A stretch of DNA of 64,000 bases. Source: Actinoplanes sp. N902-109. Lineage in GTDB: Bacteria > Actinomycetota > Actinomycetes > Mycobacteriales > Micromonosporaceae. The stretch covers positions 4,775,501 through 4,839,500 of the forward strand of contig NC_021191.1 of NCBI RefSeq assembly GCF_000389965.1, in the 5' to 3' direction. Positions 43,118-51,538 of the stretch are shown piece after piece. The number at the start of each line of letters is the position of its first letter. The stretch's first letter is position 1. The position numbers and the translations under genes were made by a program. The notes beneath the pieces were generated by a model. The model was not told the origin of the DNA, searched no databases, and was given only the letters and a program-made list of their open reading frames with translations.

Positions 43118-46100
43118 CTAACGACTCGGCACCCGCCCGACCGGCACGCCGCCACGCTGCGTGCCCGCCGTCACCAGCGACACCGGGTTGACCTGGCCGG
43201 CCCGGTCCGCGACCACCGCCAGCGCCAGCGTGTTGCGCCCGTGCTCGTCGAGCAGCCCGCGGGGCAGCACGAACTCGGTCTGCGGCCCGATGCCGGCACC
43301 GTAGTTCCCCAGGTTCCACCCGTTGAGGAACAGCTGGGTGCGCTGCCCGGCCGGTGGCGCGCCGGCGAACCGCAGCAGCACCGACGAGTCCTGGCCCGGT
43401 GCCAGGTCCAGCCGGAATGTCGTACGGAACCACGTGACCCCCGGCGCCACCTGCGCCGACGCCCGAGTCCAGCCGCTGTCCCGATACTCCGGCAGGTGCC
43501 AGCCGTTGCGCTCGCCGTACAGCCCGCCGTTGTTGAGCGGGCCGCGCATCGGGTCGGTCAGGTCCTCGCCGCCCCGCGCACCCTGGATGCGCCAGGTGAT
43601 CGGGCCGGTGCCGCCCGCGATCGACGCCCGGGTCAGCCCGCGCGGTTGCCGGAACCGGTTGTCGTCAGCGGTCCAGTCGTCGTTGTTGCCCATGTTCTGC
43701 ACCATCACCGACACCACGGCCCGCTCCCCGGCGGTCAGCAGCCCGGCGGGTACGGCGAAGTGGCCGGGCCCCGGATCGGGGTTGACCGGTGCCTCGGAGT
43801 CCGCCTGCACGCCCCCGGCCGCCGAGCCGAGGAACCGGCCGTTGAGCCACACGAGGTACGTGCCGCGGCGCCCGGTGATCGCATTGGTGTCGACCGACGT
43901 CTCCGAGCCGGTGGCCGTGAAGTGTCCCCGGTACCAGACCGCGCCGCTGTGGAACCCGTAGTCGTCCGACGCCAGCCCGGCATCGGCCACCCGCCACGAC
44001 GAGTCGTCGAAGCGTGGCCGGGCCTCGGGCGCCTCGATCCGCTGCCGCCACCCGGTCAGCTCCGGCAGCTCGACCTTCTCCGGTCCCGGCAGCATTCCGC
44101 TCACCGAACCGCTGGCGGTGGGCCGCGTCGCCAGCGGTTCCCCGTTGACGGTCACCCGGCTCACACCGCTTAACCATCCTAGGAGGCTAGTCTGCAAGAT
44201 GGCGCCGTCCTGCCCGGCTGTGGCCTGCGGGACCCGCTCAGCCGTGGTCCGGTCGGCCGTGGTCCGGTCGGCCGTGGTCCGGTCGGCCGTGGCCTGCGGG
44301 GCCCGATCGGCCGTGGCCTCAAGGGTTTGGTCGGTCGTGGCCTGCGCGGCCCGATCGGTCGTCGTCGGCGGGGTCCGGCCGGGGGCGGCCCAGATCTCGA
44401 TGGGGGCGCGGGCGGCGGAGTCGGCGCGCAGGGACACCGCCGAGCCGATGACCGAGGCGCTGCGCAGCAGGTCGCTGCCGCGGACCAGCACCGGCCCGGC
44501 CGCCGTGTCGGCGCGCCAGAAGGCCGCCGCGGTGGCGTCGGTGCCGAGCAGCAGGAGCAGGGGGGTGCGGCCACCACCCTGCACCAGCACGCGGGTCAGG
44601 CCGCGATGGGTGTAGTCGAGTCTCAGGTCGTGCCCGCTCCAACTCGCCCGCGCCGCGCCGTCGAGCACGGTGACCCGCGGCCGGGAGGCATAGCGCAGCA
44701 CAGTCTGGCCCGCCGTGCCGTCGGTGCCGTACAGCACGGCGATGTCGCGCCCGCCAATGGCCTCGTGGGTCAGCACCTCGGAGGTGGAGTAGACCAGCCG
44801 CTGGCCGCCCATGTCCCAGCCTGCCACCAGGAGTTTGGCGTCGCGCCCGAGCAGCCGCACCGGGACGGTGTACCGGCCGTCCGGCGTGGACCAGTCGAGG
44901 GTACCCGCGTCATCGCTCAGCGCCGCGCGGTCGGTGTGCCGGAGCAGCACGAACTGCGTACCCGCATCGGGGTTGACCCGGGCCGCGGTGCGCAGCAGCG
45001 GGTTGCTCGACGCCGGGCCGGTGGCGGCGTCGGTCCTGGTCAGCGGGGTGAGCGCGTGCAGCGCGTAGCTCTGCCGCTTGAACTCGTCGTACTTGCTGGT
45101 GAGCTGGCGTGCCTCGGTGATCGCGGCGCCGTAGTCGTACGAGGTGTAGACGTCGTTGGGCTGGCCGAGCCAGCCCCAGTTGGTGCCGCCGAAGCCCATG
45201 TAGTAGCTGAACGCCGTGGCGCCGCTCTCGATCAGGTTGTTCTTCTGGAAGTACTTCATGTACGCCGGACCGGTGAGCTCGCGGCACTTGTCGTACCCGG
45301 CGTTGTTGGCGTCGATCGCCCCGCCCTGGTACTCCGCCGCGTAGGCCGGGGCGTCCGCGCGGACGCGCTCGGTCACGCCCTCGCCCCAGGCGCCCCACAC
45401 GGTGCCGGCGTCCTGGCACTCGAACGACTGCGGATAGTCGTCCACGCCCGGGATCTGCACCGCGCCCGGCCCGGAACCCCAGGTGGACGCCCAGGACGCG
45501 GCGTCGCAGCAGACGTTGGTGACCATCGGCACGTCGATGCCGTCGGCGCGGGCCCGGTCCTGCAGGTCCTGCATGTACTGGGCGTCGGTGTTGGCCTGGT
45601 ACTCGTTCTCGACGTTGTACAGCAGCACCCGCCCGCCCCGGGTCACCTGGTGCCGGGCCAGGATGGGGTTGATGTGGTCGAGCCACTCGCGGTAGGCAGC
45701 GGTGTAGCCGGGGGCGCTGCTGCGGGCCCGCCCCGGCACCCGCTTGAGCCAGGCCGGGAACCCGCCGCCGGTGGTCTCGGCGTTGATGTAGGGCCCGGGC
45801 CGGGCGATCACCCACAGGCCCAGCTCCTCGGCGGTGCGCAGCAGCCGGTCGACGTCGCGCACGCCGGTGAAGTCGTACACGCCGCGCTTGGGCGAGTGGT
45901 AGGCCCAGTCGAAGTAGAGCGAGACGGTGTTGAAGCCGGCCGCGCGGTACTTCTCCAGCACGTCGCGCCACAGGTCGGGGCTGGGCAGCCGGAAGTAGTG
46001 GAACTCGGCGCCCTGCAGCAGCACCCGCTGCCCGTCCACCATGACCGAGTAGTTGTCGTAGCTCACCCGGTGCTGCGGCGCCGCCGCCCGGGCCGGGAGG

Positions 46101-46156
46101 CTCAGGCCGGCGACGCCCAGCAGGGCGGCGAGCAGGGCGGTGATCAGCCGGCGCAT
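43118..46156 (-). CDS. Secreted GH35 beta-galactosidase
   Basis: A 1012-residue exported enzyme: signal peptide (MRRLITALLAALLGVAGLSL, cleavage near ARA), then a GH35 TIM barrel with QGAEFHYFRLP near 48-58, acid/base E185 in NVENEY and predicted nucleophile E275 in AAEYQGG. Beta-sandwich domains follow to the C-terminus. At about residues 590-645 a disordered Thr/Asp/Ala-rich insertion is coded by 15-bp tandem repeats. It would remove terminal beta-galactose, such as from xyloglucan side chains. Its ATG is one base from the GH3 stop, so the genes are co-transcribed. Confidence 0.9.
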   Translation of the reverse strand: MRRLITALLAALLGVAGLSLPARAAAPQHRVSYDNYSVMVDGQRVLLQGAEFHYFRLPSPDLWRDVLEKYRAAGFNTVSLYFDWAYHSPKRGVYDFTGVRDVDRLLRTAEELGLWVIARPGPYINAETTGGGFPAWLKRVPGRARSSAPGYTAAYREWLDHINPILARHQVTRGGRVLLYNVENEYQANTDAQYMQDLQDRARADGIDVPMVTNVCCDAASWASTWGSGPGAVQIPGVDDYPQSFECQDAGTVWGAWGEGVTERVRADAPAYAAEYQGGAIDANNAGYDKCRELTGPAYMKYFQKNNLIESGATAFSYYMGFGGTNWGWLGQPNDVYTSYDYGAAITEARQLTSKYDEFKRQSYALHALTPLTRTDAATGPASSNPLLRTAARVNPDAGTQFVLLRHTDRAALSDDAGTLDWSTPDGRYTVPVRLLGRDAKLLVAGWDMGGQRLVYSTSEVLTHEAIGGRDIAVLYGTDGTAGQTVLRYASRPRVTVLDGAARASWSGHDLRLDYTHRGLTRVLVQGGGRTPLLLLLGTDATAAAFWRADTAAGPVLVRGSDLLRSASVIGSAVSLRADSAARAPIEIWAAPGRTPPTTTDRAAQATTDQTLEATADRAPQATADRTTADRTTADRTTAERVPQATAGQDGAILQTSLLGWLSGVSRVTVNGEPLATRPTASGSVSGMLPGPEKVELPELTGWRQRIEAPEARPRFDDSSWRVADAGLASDDYGFHSGAVWYRGHFTATGSETSVDTNAITGRRGTYLVWLNGRFLGSAAGGVQADSEAPVNPDPGPGHFAVPAGLLTAGERAVVSVMVQNMGNNDDWTADDNRFRQPRGLTRASIAGGTGPITWRIQGARGGEDLTDPMRGPLNNGGLYGERNGWHLPEYRDSGWTRASAQVAPGVTWFRTTFRLDLAPGQDSSVLLRFAGAPPAGQRTQLFLNGWNLGNYGAGIGPQTEFVLPRGLLDEHGRNTLALAVVADRAGQVNPVSLVTAGTQRGGVPVGRVPSR
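44241..44285. repeat. Three 15-bp tandem repeats inside the GH35 gene
   Basis: GCCGTGGTCCGGTCG is repeated exactly three times (44241-44255, 44256-44270, 44271-44285), coding a TTADR-type unit on the minus strand. Degenerate copies continue to about 44365. They form the disordered linker in the GH35 protein. Confidence 0.85.
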
Positions 46157-46157
46157 G

Positions 46158-49100
46158 TCAGCGCACCCGGACGTCGGCGATCCGGATGCCGCTGCTGAGC
46201 ACCAGATAGAGATCGCCGTGCCCGGCGGCGACCGGGGCGCTCGTGGTGGCGTAGGTGTAGCGGCTGCCGGTCGATGCCACCCGGGCCGTGCCGAGCAGCT
46301 TGCCGGTGGGCGAGCCCTGCCGGACCTGGATCGTGCCGGTGCCGGCCGTTTCCTTGGCGACCGTGGCGGTGAGGGTACGGCCGAACCGCGCATCCCGGAA
46401 CGAGATCCACTGACCGTCCGCGGTGGACCCGACCGCCGTACCCCTGGCCTTGCTCTGGTCGACCAGCCGCACCCCGGCGTACCCGTCGAACGCCTCGGCC
46501 CGGGTCGTGCGGGTCAGGTCGCGCGCCGGGATGGTCTCGCCGCGCACCCGCAGCGTGCCGCGGGCGCGGATGTCGGCCGACGACGAGCCGACCAGCACGT
46601 CGTGCGTCGCGGACTCGACCACCCAGCGCTGCCGGGTGACGTCCCAGTGGGCCAGGTCCTGACGGTCGAAGCGCAGGCTGACCGTTGTGGTACGGCCGGG
46701 CTGGACCGAGACCCGCTGGAACGCGCGCAGCTCCTGCCGGGGCTGCTTGTCGCGGGAGGTGCGCTGGTGCGTGTAGAGCTGCACCACCTCGTCACCGGCG
46801 CGCTTGCCGGTGTTGGTGACGTCCACGGTGACCGTCGTGCCGTGCACCCGTAGGTTGCTGTACCGGAAGCTGGTGTAGGACAGCCCGTGGCCGAACGGGT
46901 AGAGCGGCTTCCGGTCGCTGTACAGGTAGGTCTGGTTCGTCGAGATGATGTCGTACTGGTTGAGGTCGGCGGGCAGCTGGTCGTCCGAGCGGGGCCAGGT
47001 CTGGGTGAGCCGGCCGGCCGGGTTGACCGAGCCGAACAGCACGTCGGCGACGCCGTGGCCGGTCTCGGCACCGGCGTGGGTGGTCCACAGCAGGGCCGGG
47101 ACGTGCTGCTGCTCCCAGGTGATCGAGTCGGGGTAGCTGGTCTGCAGCACGACGACGGTGTGCGGGTTGGCCGCCAGCACCGCCTTGATCAGCGCCTGCT
47201 GGCCCGCGGCGAGCGCGAGCGTGGTGCGGTCGTGCGCCTCGCGGCCGTTGATGAACGGCATGCTGCCCACCACGACGACCGCGGTGTCGGCGCTCTTCGC
47301 GGCGGCCACCGCCTGGTCGATGCCGCTGGTCAGGGTCTGCTTGGTGAAGTGGGCGGCACCGGCCGCGGTGGCCGAGCCCAGCGTCAGTGCGCCGTCGGCG
47401 CCCACGGTGACGTACGTGTTGGCGCCGAACCAGCTCTCGGTGGTCTCGTAACCGGCGTAGTGCAGCACGAACGTGCCGTCGCTCTGCGCCTCGAGCTTGA
47501 ACTGCTGCTGCACGTACCAGCCGTTGGGCTGGTCGTCGCGGGTGATGAACGGCCCCCAGTTGTAGCCGAGGTACTTGCCGGTGCCGACGTTGCGCAGCGT
47601 CACCACGCCCTGCCCCCAGTCGACCAGGTCGAACTGCGCGTTCGCGGCGGCGGTGGTGGCCGAGGCGGTCACCGGCGTGCTGTCGGTGCTGCCGGTGGCG
47701 CTCACGTAGCGGCCGGTGGCGACGTCCTTGAGCGCGATGCGGTCGGAACCCTCGCTGGTGGTCACCGACGCGGCCCGCTCCCGGATGCCGTCGGCGACGG
47801 TGACCTGGTACGGCAGGTGTGCGCCGTACCAGTCGCTGTAGAGCACGTCGCCGAGCGGCCCGACCACCGCGACCTTCTTGCCGCTCGCCAGGGGCAGCGC
47901 GTTGCGGTCGTTCTTGAGCAGCACGGCGGCGTCGGCGGCGGTCTCACGGGCCAGCGCCTGGTGGGCCGGCGCGTTGATCACGTCGGTGCCGATTTTCGCG
48001 TACGGACCCCCGTCCGGGTCGAACTCGCCCAGCCGGAAGCGGATGCTCACCGCGTGCCCCGCGGCGGCGTCGATGTCCCGTTCGGTCAGCAGGCCCTGGG
48101 TCAGAGCCGTCTTGATCGCGGTGACGGTGGGCGTGCCGTTGCCGTCGTCCACGGTGAAGCTGTCCAGCCCCGCCTTGATCACCGCGGCGTCCGCCTCGGG
48201 CTGGGTGGCGTAGTACTGCTGCGAGCCGGTCAGGTTGTACGGCGCATAGGCGTCGCTGACGTTGAACAGCGGCTTGTCGCTCCACGAGCGCACCAGCGTG
48301 CCCAGGTCCGGGTCCACCGTGGCCGGCCGGCCGTTGACCAGGTTGTACGACGCCATCACGCCGGTGGCGGCACCGGCGGTCAGGGCGGGCTTGAACGCGG
48401 CGCGGTCGTACTCGTTGAGCACCCGCTGCGGCACGTTCGACGAGGTGACGTCGCGGCCCTGCTCGTTGTTGTACGCGAGGTAGTGCTTGAGCGTGGGTGC
48501 GGTCTTGATGTGTCGCGGGTCGTCGCCCATCAGCCCGGCCCCGTACGCGGTGGAGATCTCGCCGGTGAGCAGCGGGTCCTCGGAGTAGCCCTCCTCGTTG
48601 CGGCCCCAGCGCGGGTCGCGCAGCAGGTTGACCACCGGCGCCCACAGGTTGAGCCCGAACACCCGCTCGTTCTGCTGGTGGTAGCCGCGGGCCTCGTCGC
48701 CGACCACCGAGCCGACCTGCTTGATCAGATGCGGGTCCCAGGTGCTGGCCATGCCGACCGGCTGCGGGAAGGACGTGCCGTTCGCGGTCACCACCGCCCC
48801 GCCGTTGTCGATGTCGTTGGACCAGGCGACGCCGTGCAGGGCCTCGGTGCCGGCCTTGAACAGCTTGATGCCCAGCCGTGGGATCGCCGGTTGGTACTGG
48901 TGCAGCAGGGAGATCTTCTCGTCGAGGGTGAGCCGCCCGATCAGGTCGTCGACCCGCCTGTCCAACGGCAGCCGGGGGTCGCGGAACGGGTACTCGGGTG
49001 CCCGCGCGGTGGCCGCGAGCGCCTGGCCGGGCAGCAACGGCAGGGTGAGCAGGGTAAGGGTCAGCGCGGCCAGGCCACGCCGCAGGAATCTGGTGCGCAT
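46158..49100 (-). CDS. Secreted GH3 beta-glucosidase/beta-xylosidase with inserted beta-trefoil domain
   Basis: A 980-residue exported glycoside hydrolase. Signal peptide to about residue 30; GH3 N-terminal barrel with KH at 205-206 (TLKHYLAYNNE) and the nucleophile D283 in NVSDAYAP; GH3 C-terminal domain from about 330. Inserted at about 450-585 is a fascin/ricin-like trefoil (IALKDVATGRYVSATG...VTLRNVGTGKYLGYNWG) likely to bind sugar. Then a fibronectin-like domain and a C-terminal carbohydrate-binding-like domain (AEAFDGYAGVRLVD...). GAAGGA precedes ATG 49100. A LacI-type operator lies 97 bases upstream. Confidence 0.9.
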   Translation of the reverse strand: MRTRFLRRGLAALTLTLLTLPLLPGQALAATARAPEYPFRDPRLPLDRRVDDLIGRLTLDEKISLLHQYQPAIPRLGIKLFKAGTEALHGVAWSNDIDNGGAVVTANGTSFPQPVGMASTWDPHLIKQVGSVVGDEARGYHQQNERVFGLNLWAPVVNLLRDPRWGRNEEGYSEDPLLTGEISTAYGAGLMGDDPRHIKTAPTLKHYLAYNNEQGRDVTSSNVPQRVLNEYDRAAFKPALTAGAATGVMASYNLVNGRPATVDPDLGTLVRSWSDKPLFNVSDAYAPYNLTGSQQYYATQPEADAAVIKAGLDSFTVDDGNGTPTVTAIKTALTQGLLTERDIDAAAGHAVSIRFRLGEFDPDGGPYAKIGTDVINAPAHQALARETAADAAVLLKNDRNALPLASGKKVAVVGPLGDVLYSDWYGAHLPYQVTVADGIRERAASVTTSEGSDRIALKDVATGRYVSATGSTDSTPVTASATTAAANAQFDLVDWGQGVVTLRNVGTGKYLGYNWGPFITRDDQPNGWYVQQQFKLEAQSDGTFVLHYAGYETTESWFGANTYVTVGADGALTLGSATAAGAAHFTKQTLTSGIDQAVAAAKSADTAVVVVGSMPFINGREAHDRTTLALAAGQQALIKAVLAANPHTVVVLQTSYPDSITWEQQHVPALLWTTHAGAETGHGVADVLFGSVNPAGRLTQTWPRSDDQLPADLNQYDIISTNQTYLYSDRKPLYPFGHGLSYTSFRYSNLRVHGTTVTVDVTNTGKRAGDEVVQLYTHQRTSRDKQPRQELRAFQRVSVQPGRTTTVSLRFDRQDLAHWDVTRQRWVVESATHDVLVGSSSADIRARGTLRVRGETIPARDLTRTTRAEAFDGYAGVRLVDQSKARGTAVGSTADGQWISFRDARFGRTLTATVAKETAGTGTIQVRQGSPTGKLLGTARVASTGSRYTYATTSAPVAAGHGDLYLVLSSGIRIADVRVR

Positions 49101-49196
49101 GGTCGTTTTTCCTTCGCGGAGGACACGCGGGATGACCTTTCCTCCCGACGGTGCAAAGCGGAAAGGCGCCGAACATCCGGGCAGTTCAGCCGCTAT

Positions 49197-49210
49197 CGAA
49201 GCGCTTCGAC
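49197..49210. promoter_or_regulatory. LacI-type operator before GH3
   Basis: TCGAAGCGCTTCGA, the same core as the pair at 41105-41144, here in a single copy 97 bases upstream of the GH3 start. The flanking outer base pair is not conserved on the left side (A instead of G). It ties the secreted hydrolase operon to the importer operon as one regulon. Confidence 0.82.
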
Positions 49211-49247
49211 AGGCGGGCCGCCGCCACGGCTGGGACTCTGTGGTGGA

Positions 49248-49262
49248 TGGTTGCCAACCATA
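49248..49262. promoter_or_regulatory. ATGGTTG-C-CAACCAT palindrome
   Basis: A near-perfect palindrome with 7-bp arms around a single base, about 150 bases upstream of the GH3 gene and 38 bases beyond the LacI-type site. It differs from the LacI site and may bind a second regulator of the hydrolase operon. Confidence 0.45.
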
Positions 49263-49419
49263 GATGGCCTGCAATACCCGTGGCAACACTCACCACGACC
49301 ACCGTGGAAACCTGCCGCGCTCACTGCCGACATGCGCCGGTAACCAGCGCACCCCGTCGAAGCCCGGCGACGAGCCTGGTGGAGCCCCCGTCACCCGGGC
49401 GTCACCGGACCGGCGGGTC

Positions 49420-50472
49420 TCAGCGGCCCCAGGCCCAGTCGGCCGGCCGGTTGCGCGGGCGCTGCTTCGACCGGTCGACCGGCGCCGGCGGCCGGTCGCG
49501 CGAGGGCGGCGCGGGCACCGCCGGCACTCCCGCGAGCGAGCGGCTCAACCGGACCAGCATGTCGCGCACCGTCGCGGCCGGCGGCCGCCGCGCCGGATCC
49601 TTGTCCAGACAGCGCTCGACGACCGCCCAGACGGCGTCGGGCAGGCCCACCGGGCGCCGCGGCCTCTCGTCCAGATGCCCGCGCAGGATGGCGAACGGCT
49701 CCCCCGAGTACGGTGTCCGCCCGGACACCAGCTCGAACAGCACCACGCCCAGCGCGTACACATCGGCCGGGGGTGCCGCCTCTCCCCCGCTGATCGCCTC
49801 GGGCGCCATGTAGTGCGGGGTGCCGACCACCACGTGCGGGGTGGTCAGCCCCGGGCCGTCGAGGACCTGGGCGATGCCGAAGTCGGTGAGCCGCACATCG
49901 GGACGCTCGTCGTGCTCCTCCGAGTCCTGCAGCAGGATGTTGTCCGGTTTGACGTCGCGGTGCACCACACCCAGGTCGTGCGCCACCGCCAGCGCCGCCG
50001 CCACCTGGGCGAGCAGACGCGCCGCCTCGGCCGGGGGCAGCGGCCCGTCACGCAGCAGCCGGTCCCGCAGGCTGCCGCCCGCGACGTACTCCATCGCCAA
50101 GGCCAAGGACCCACCCACACTGAACATGTCCCGGACGCCGACGACATGTTCGTGACGCACCAGCTTGAGAATCGAGCGTTCCTGCACGAACCGGCTGACC
50201 TGGGCGGGCTGCTGGACCAGCCCCTCGTGCAGCAGCTTGACCGCCACCTGATCACCGGTGCTGCTCTCCAGGCCCCGCCAGACCGTGCCGGTCGCGCCCC
50301 GCCCGACCGGGGCGATCAGCACGTACGACCGGCCCACCCGGCGACCGCTGAGATCCGCGCTGTCGGATCCGTCGGCGGGGTCGTCGGCGGGGTCGTCGGC
50401 GGCGGCTGGGCTGGACGGCACGTGCAGGACGATCCTTCCACGTCGAGGGGGCGCCGACGATCGTTCCCGCAT
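49420..50472 (-). CDS. Serine/threonine protein kinase
   Basis: A 350-residue soluble Hanks-type kinase. Glycine loop APVGRGATGTVWRGL and ATP lysine VAVKLL (residues about 52-80), catalytic loop VVHRDVKPDNILLQD near 170, metal-binding LTDFGIAQ near 195, and APE in HYMAPEAISGG. It ends soon after the kinase fold with a Pro/Arg tail and has no membrane segment or sensor domain, so regulation must come from partners. The N-terminal 40 residues are acidic and disordered; a GTG at VPSSPAA preceded by GGAAGGA is a possible later start. Confidence 0.9.
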   Translation of the reverse strand: MRERSSAPPRRGRIVLHVPSSPAAADDPADDPADGSDSADLSGRRVGRSYVLIAPVGRGATGTVWRGLESSTGDQVAVKLLHEGLVQQPAQVSRFVQERSILKLVRHEHVVGVRDMFSVGGSLALAMEYVAGGSLRDRLLRDGPLPPAEAARLLAQVAAALAVAHDLGVVHRDVKPDNILLQDSEEHDERPDVRLTDFGIAQVLDGPGLTTPHVVVGTPHYMAPEAISGGEAAPPADVYALGVVLFELVSGRTPYSGEPFAILRGHLDERPRRPVGLPDAVWAVVERCLDKDPARRPPAATVRDMLVRLSRSLAGVPAVPAPPSRDRPPAPVDRSKQRPRNRPADWAWGR

Positions 50473-50643
50473 CGCCGGTGCGCGGCAACTCCGGACGCCG
50501 GAATATCCACTCGACGCACGGTCGGGTAACCGACCGTCACGCTGACCCGGGGCCGTCGTTGGGCAGGGTTGCTGTGGTGTCCGTCGCTCAGCGTCACACC
50601 CGCTGCGGCAGCAGGCTACGATCCGGTACGGAACAAACGTTCC
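50473..50643. other. Gap between the kinase gene and the FMN riboswitch
   Basis: The two genes are divergent, so this 171-bp part should hold both promoters. I see no convincingly spaced hexamer pair. The stretch TACGATCCGGTACGGAACAAACG at about 50617-50640 is the most promoter-like part for the riboswitch transcript. Confidence 0.3.
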
Positions 50644-50770
50644 GCGCGCTCCGGGGTCGGTGCAAGTCCGAACCGGCGGTGACAGTCCGCGAACCGGCCG
50701 CAGCCAGCGGCCGGCCGATCCGGTGGAAATCCGGGACCGACGGTGAAAGTCCGGAGGAGAGGCAGCGCGC
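50644..50770 (+). ncRNA. FMN riboswitch (RFN element)
   Basis: The conserved RFN blocks are present in order: CCGGGGTCGGTG with AAGTCCGAACCGGCGGTGA, CAGTCCGCGA, a variable hairpin (50694-50718), GATCCGGTGGAAATCCGG, GACCGACGGTGAAAGTCCGG and AGGAGAGGCA. The closing stem P1 pairs GCGCGC at 50644-50649 with GCGCGC at 50765-50770. FMN binding turns off riboflavin synthesis or transport genes. The next gene is a RibM-type riboflavin transporter, exactly as expected. Confidence 0.95.
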
Positions 50771-50808
50771 GGGTGACGTCATCCTCGTGCGCGGCCATGC
50801 CCCGGCGT

Positions 50809-50834
50809 GCACCTTCGCAGCGCGCGAAAGGTGC
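50809..50834 (+). promoter_or_regulatory. Shine-Dalgarno sequestering hairpin downstream of the FMN riboswitch
   Basis: GCACCTT (50809-50815) pairs with AAGGTGC (50828-50834), extended by CGC/GCG around a bulged A. The 3' arm contains the GAAAGG ribosome binding site of ribM, 9 bases before its ATG. The decamer GCAGCGCGCG of the loop side (50818-50827 region) also occurs at 50762-50771 in P1, so the P1 5' strand could pair with either copy. This suggests control at translation. There is no U-tract, so transcription termination is less likely. Confidence 0.6.
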
Positions 50835-50842
50835 CCTCGGAC

Positions 50843-51538
50843 ATGCACTGGCTGGACGTCTTCTACGACGCGAAGTGGCAGGTCACCGACTCCCAGGCGA
50901 TCTACTACCGGGAGATCGTCGGCAACGCCTTCGGGCTGGCCTCGGCCCTGTTCGGGCTGCGCCGCAGCGTGTGGGCGTGGCCGGTGGGCATCATCGGCAA
51001 CGTGCTGCTGTTCACCGTCTTCCTGGGTCAGGCCCTGGGCAACGACCAGGGCACCCCGCTGTACGGTCAGGCCTCCCGCCAGGTCTTCTTCGTCATCACC
51101 AGCGTGTACGGATGGTGGCGCTGGCGCACCCGCTCGTCGGGCGGCGGGGTGACGCCGCGCTGGGCCACCGCCCGCGAACGCGCGTTCTTCGTCCCGCTTG
51201 CCCTGGGGGCCGTGGTGGCGTGCTTCTTCGCGTTCCGCGCGATCGGCGCCGGCTTCCCGGTCCCGTGGTGGTACTACCTCGCCGACTCGTGGATCTTCGT
51301 CGGGTCGATCCTGGCGACGTACGCGATGGCCCGGGGCTGGGTGGACTTCTGGCTGTGCTGGATCGCCGTGGACCTGATCGGCGTGCCCGAGCTGCTGCAC
51401 TTCCGCTACTACCCGTCGGCGGTCCTCTACGCCGTCTACGCGGCGTTCGTGCTGTGGGGCTTCTTCGTCTGGCTGCGCATCTCCCGTACGGCCCAGGCCC
51501 AGCGTCTCGACTCGCCCACCATGGAAACGGTGGCGTGA
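50843..51538 (+). CDS. ribM: Riboflavin transporter RibM (PnuC/PnuX family)
   Basis: A 231-residue membrane protein of the PnuC family with about seven hydrophobic segments: REIVGNAFGLASALFGLRRSVWAWPVGIIGNVLLFTVF near residue 30, QVFFVITSVYGWWRWRTR near 85, PWWYYLADSWIFVGSILATYAMARGWVDFWLCWIAVDLIGVPELLHFRYYPSAVLYAVYAAF toward the end. PnuC proteins move nicotinamide riboside, thiamine or riboflavin; those behind FMN riboswitches in actinobacteria are riboflavin carriers. ATG 50843 follows GAAAGG, which lies in a hairpin. Its TGA overlaps the next gene's GTG. Confidence 0.92.
   Translation: MHWLDVFYDAKWQVTDSQAIYYREIVGNAFGLASALFGLRRSVWAWPVGIIGNVLLFTVFLGQALGNDQGTPLYGQASRQVFFVITSVYGWWRWRTRSSGGGVTPRWATARERAFFVPLALGAVVACFFAFRAIGAGFPVPWWYYLADSWIFVGSILATYAMARGWVDFWLCWIAVDLIGVPELLHFRYYPSAVLYAVYAAFVLWGFFVWLRISRTAQAQRLDSPTMETVA

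Larger units (their letters stand above)
49101..49419. other. Control region of the GH3-GH35-lacI operon
   Basis: The 319-bp gap between the kinase gene and GH3 contains the LacI-type palindrome at 49197-49210 and another palindrome at 49248-49262. From 49263 to the kinase stop at 49420 I see nothing further: no open frame with a start signal and no strong hairpin. Confidence 0.55.
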
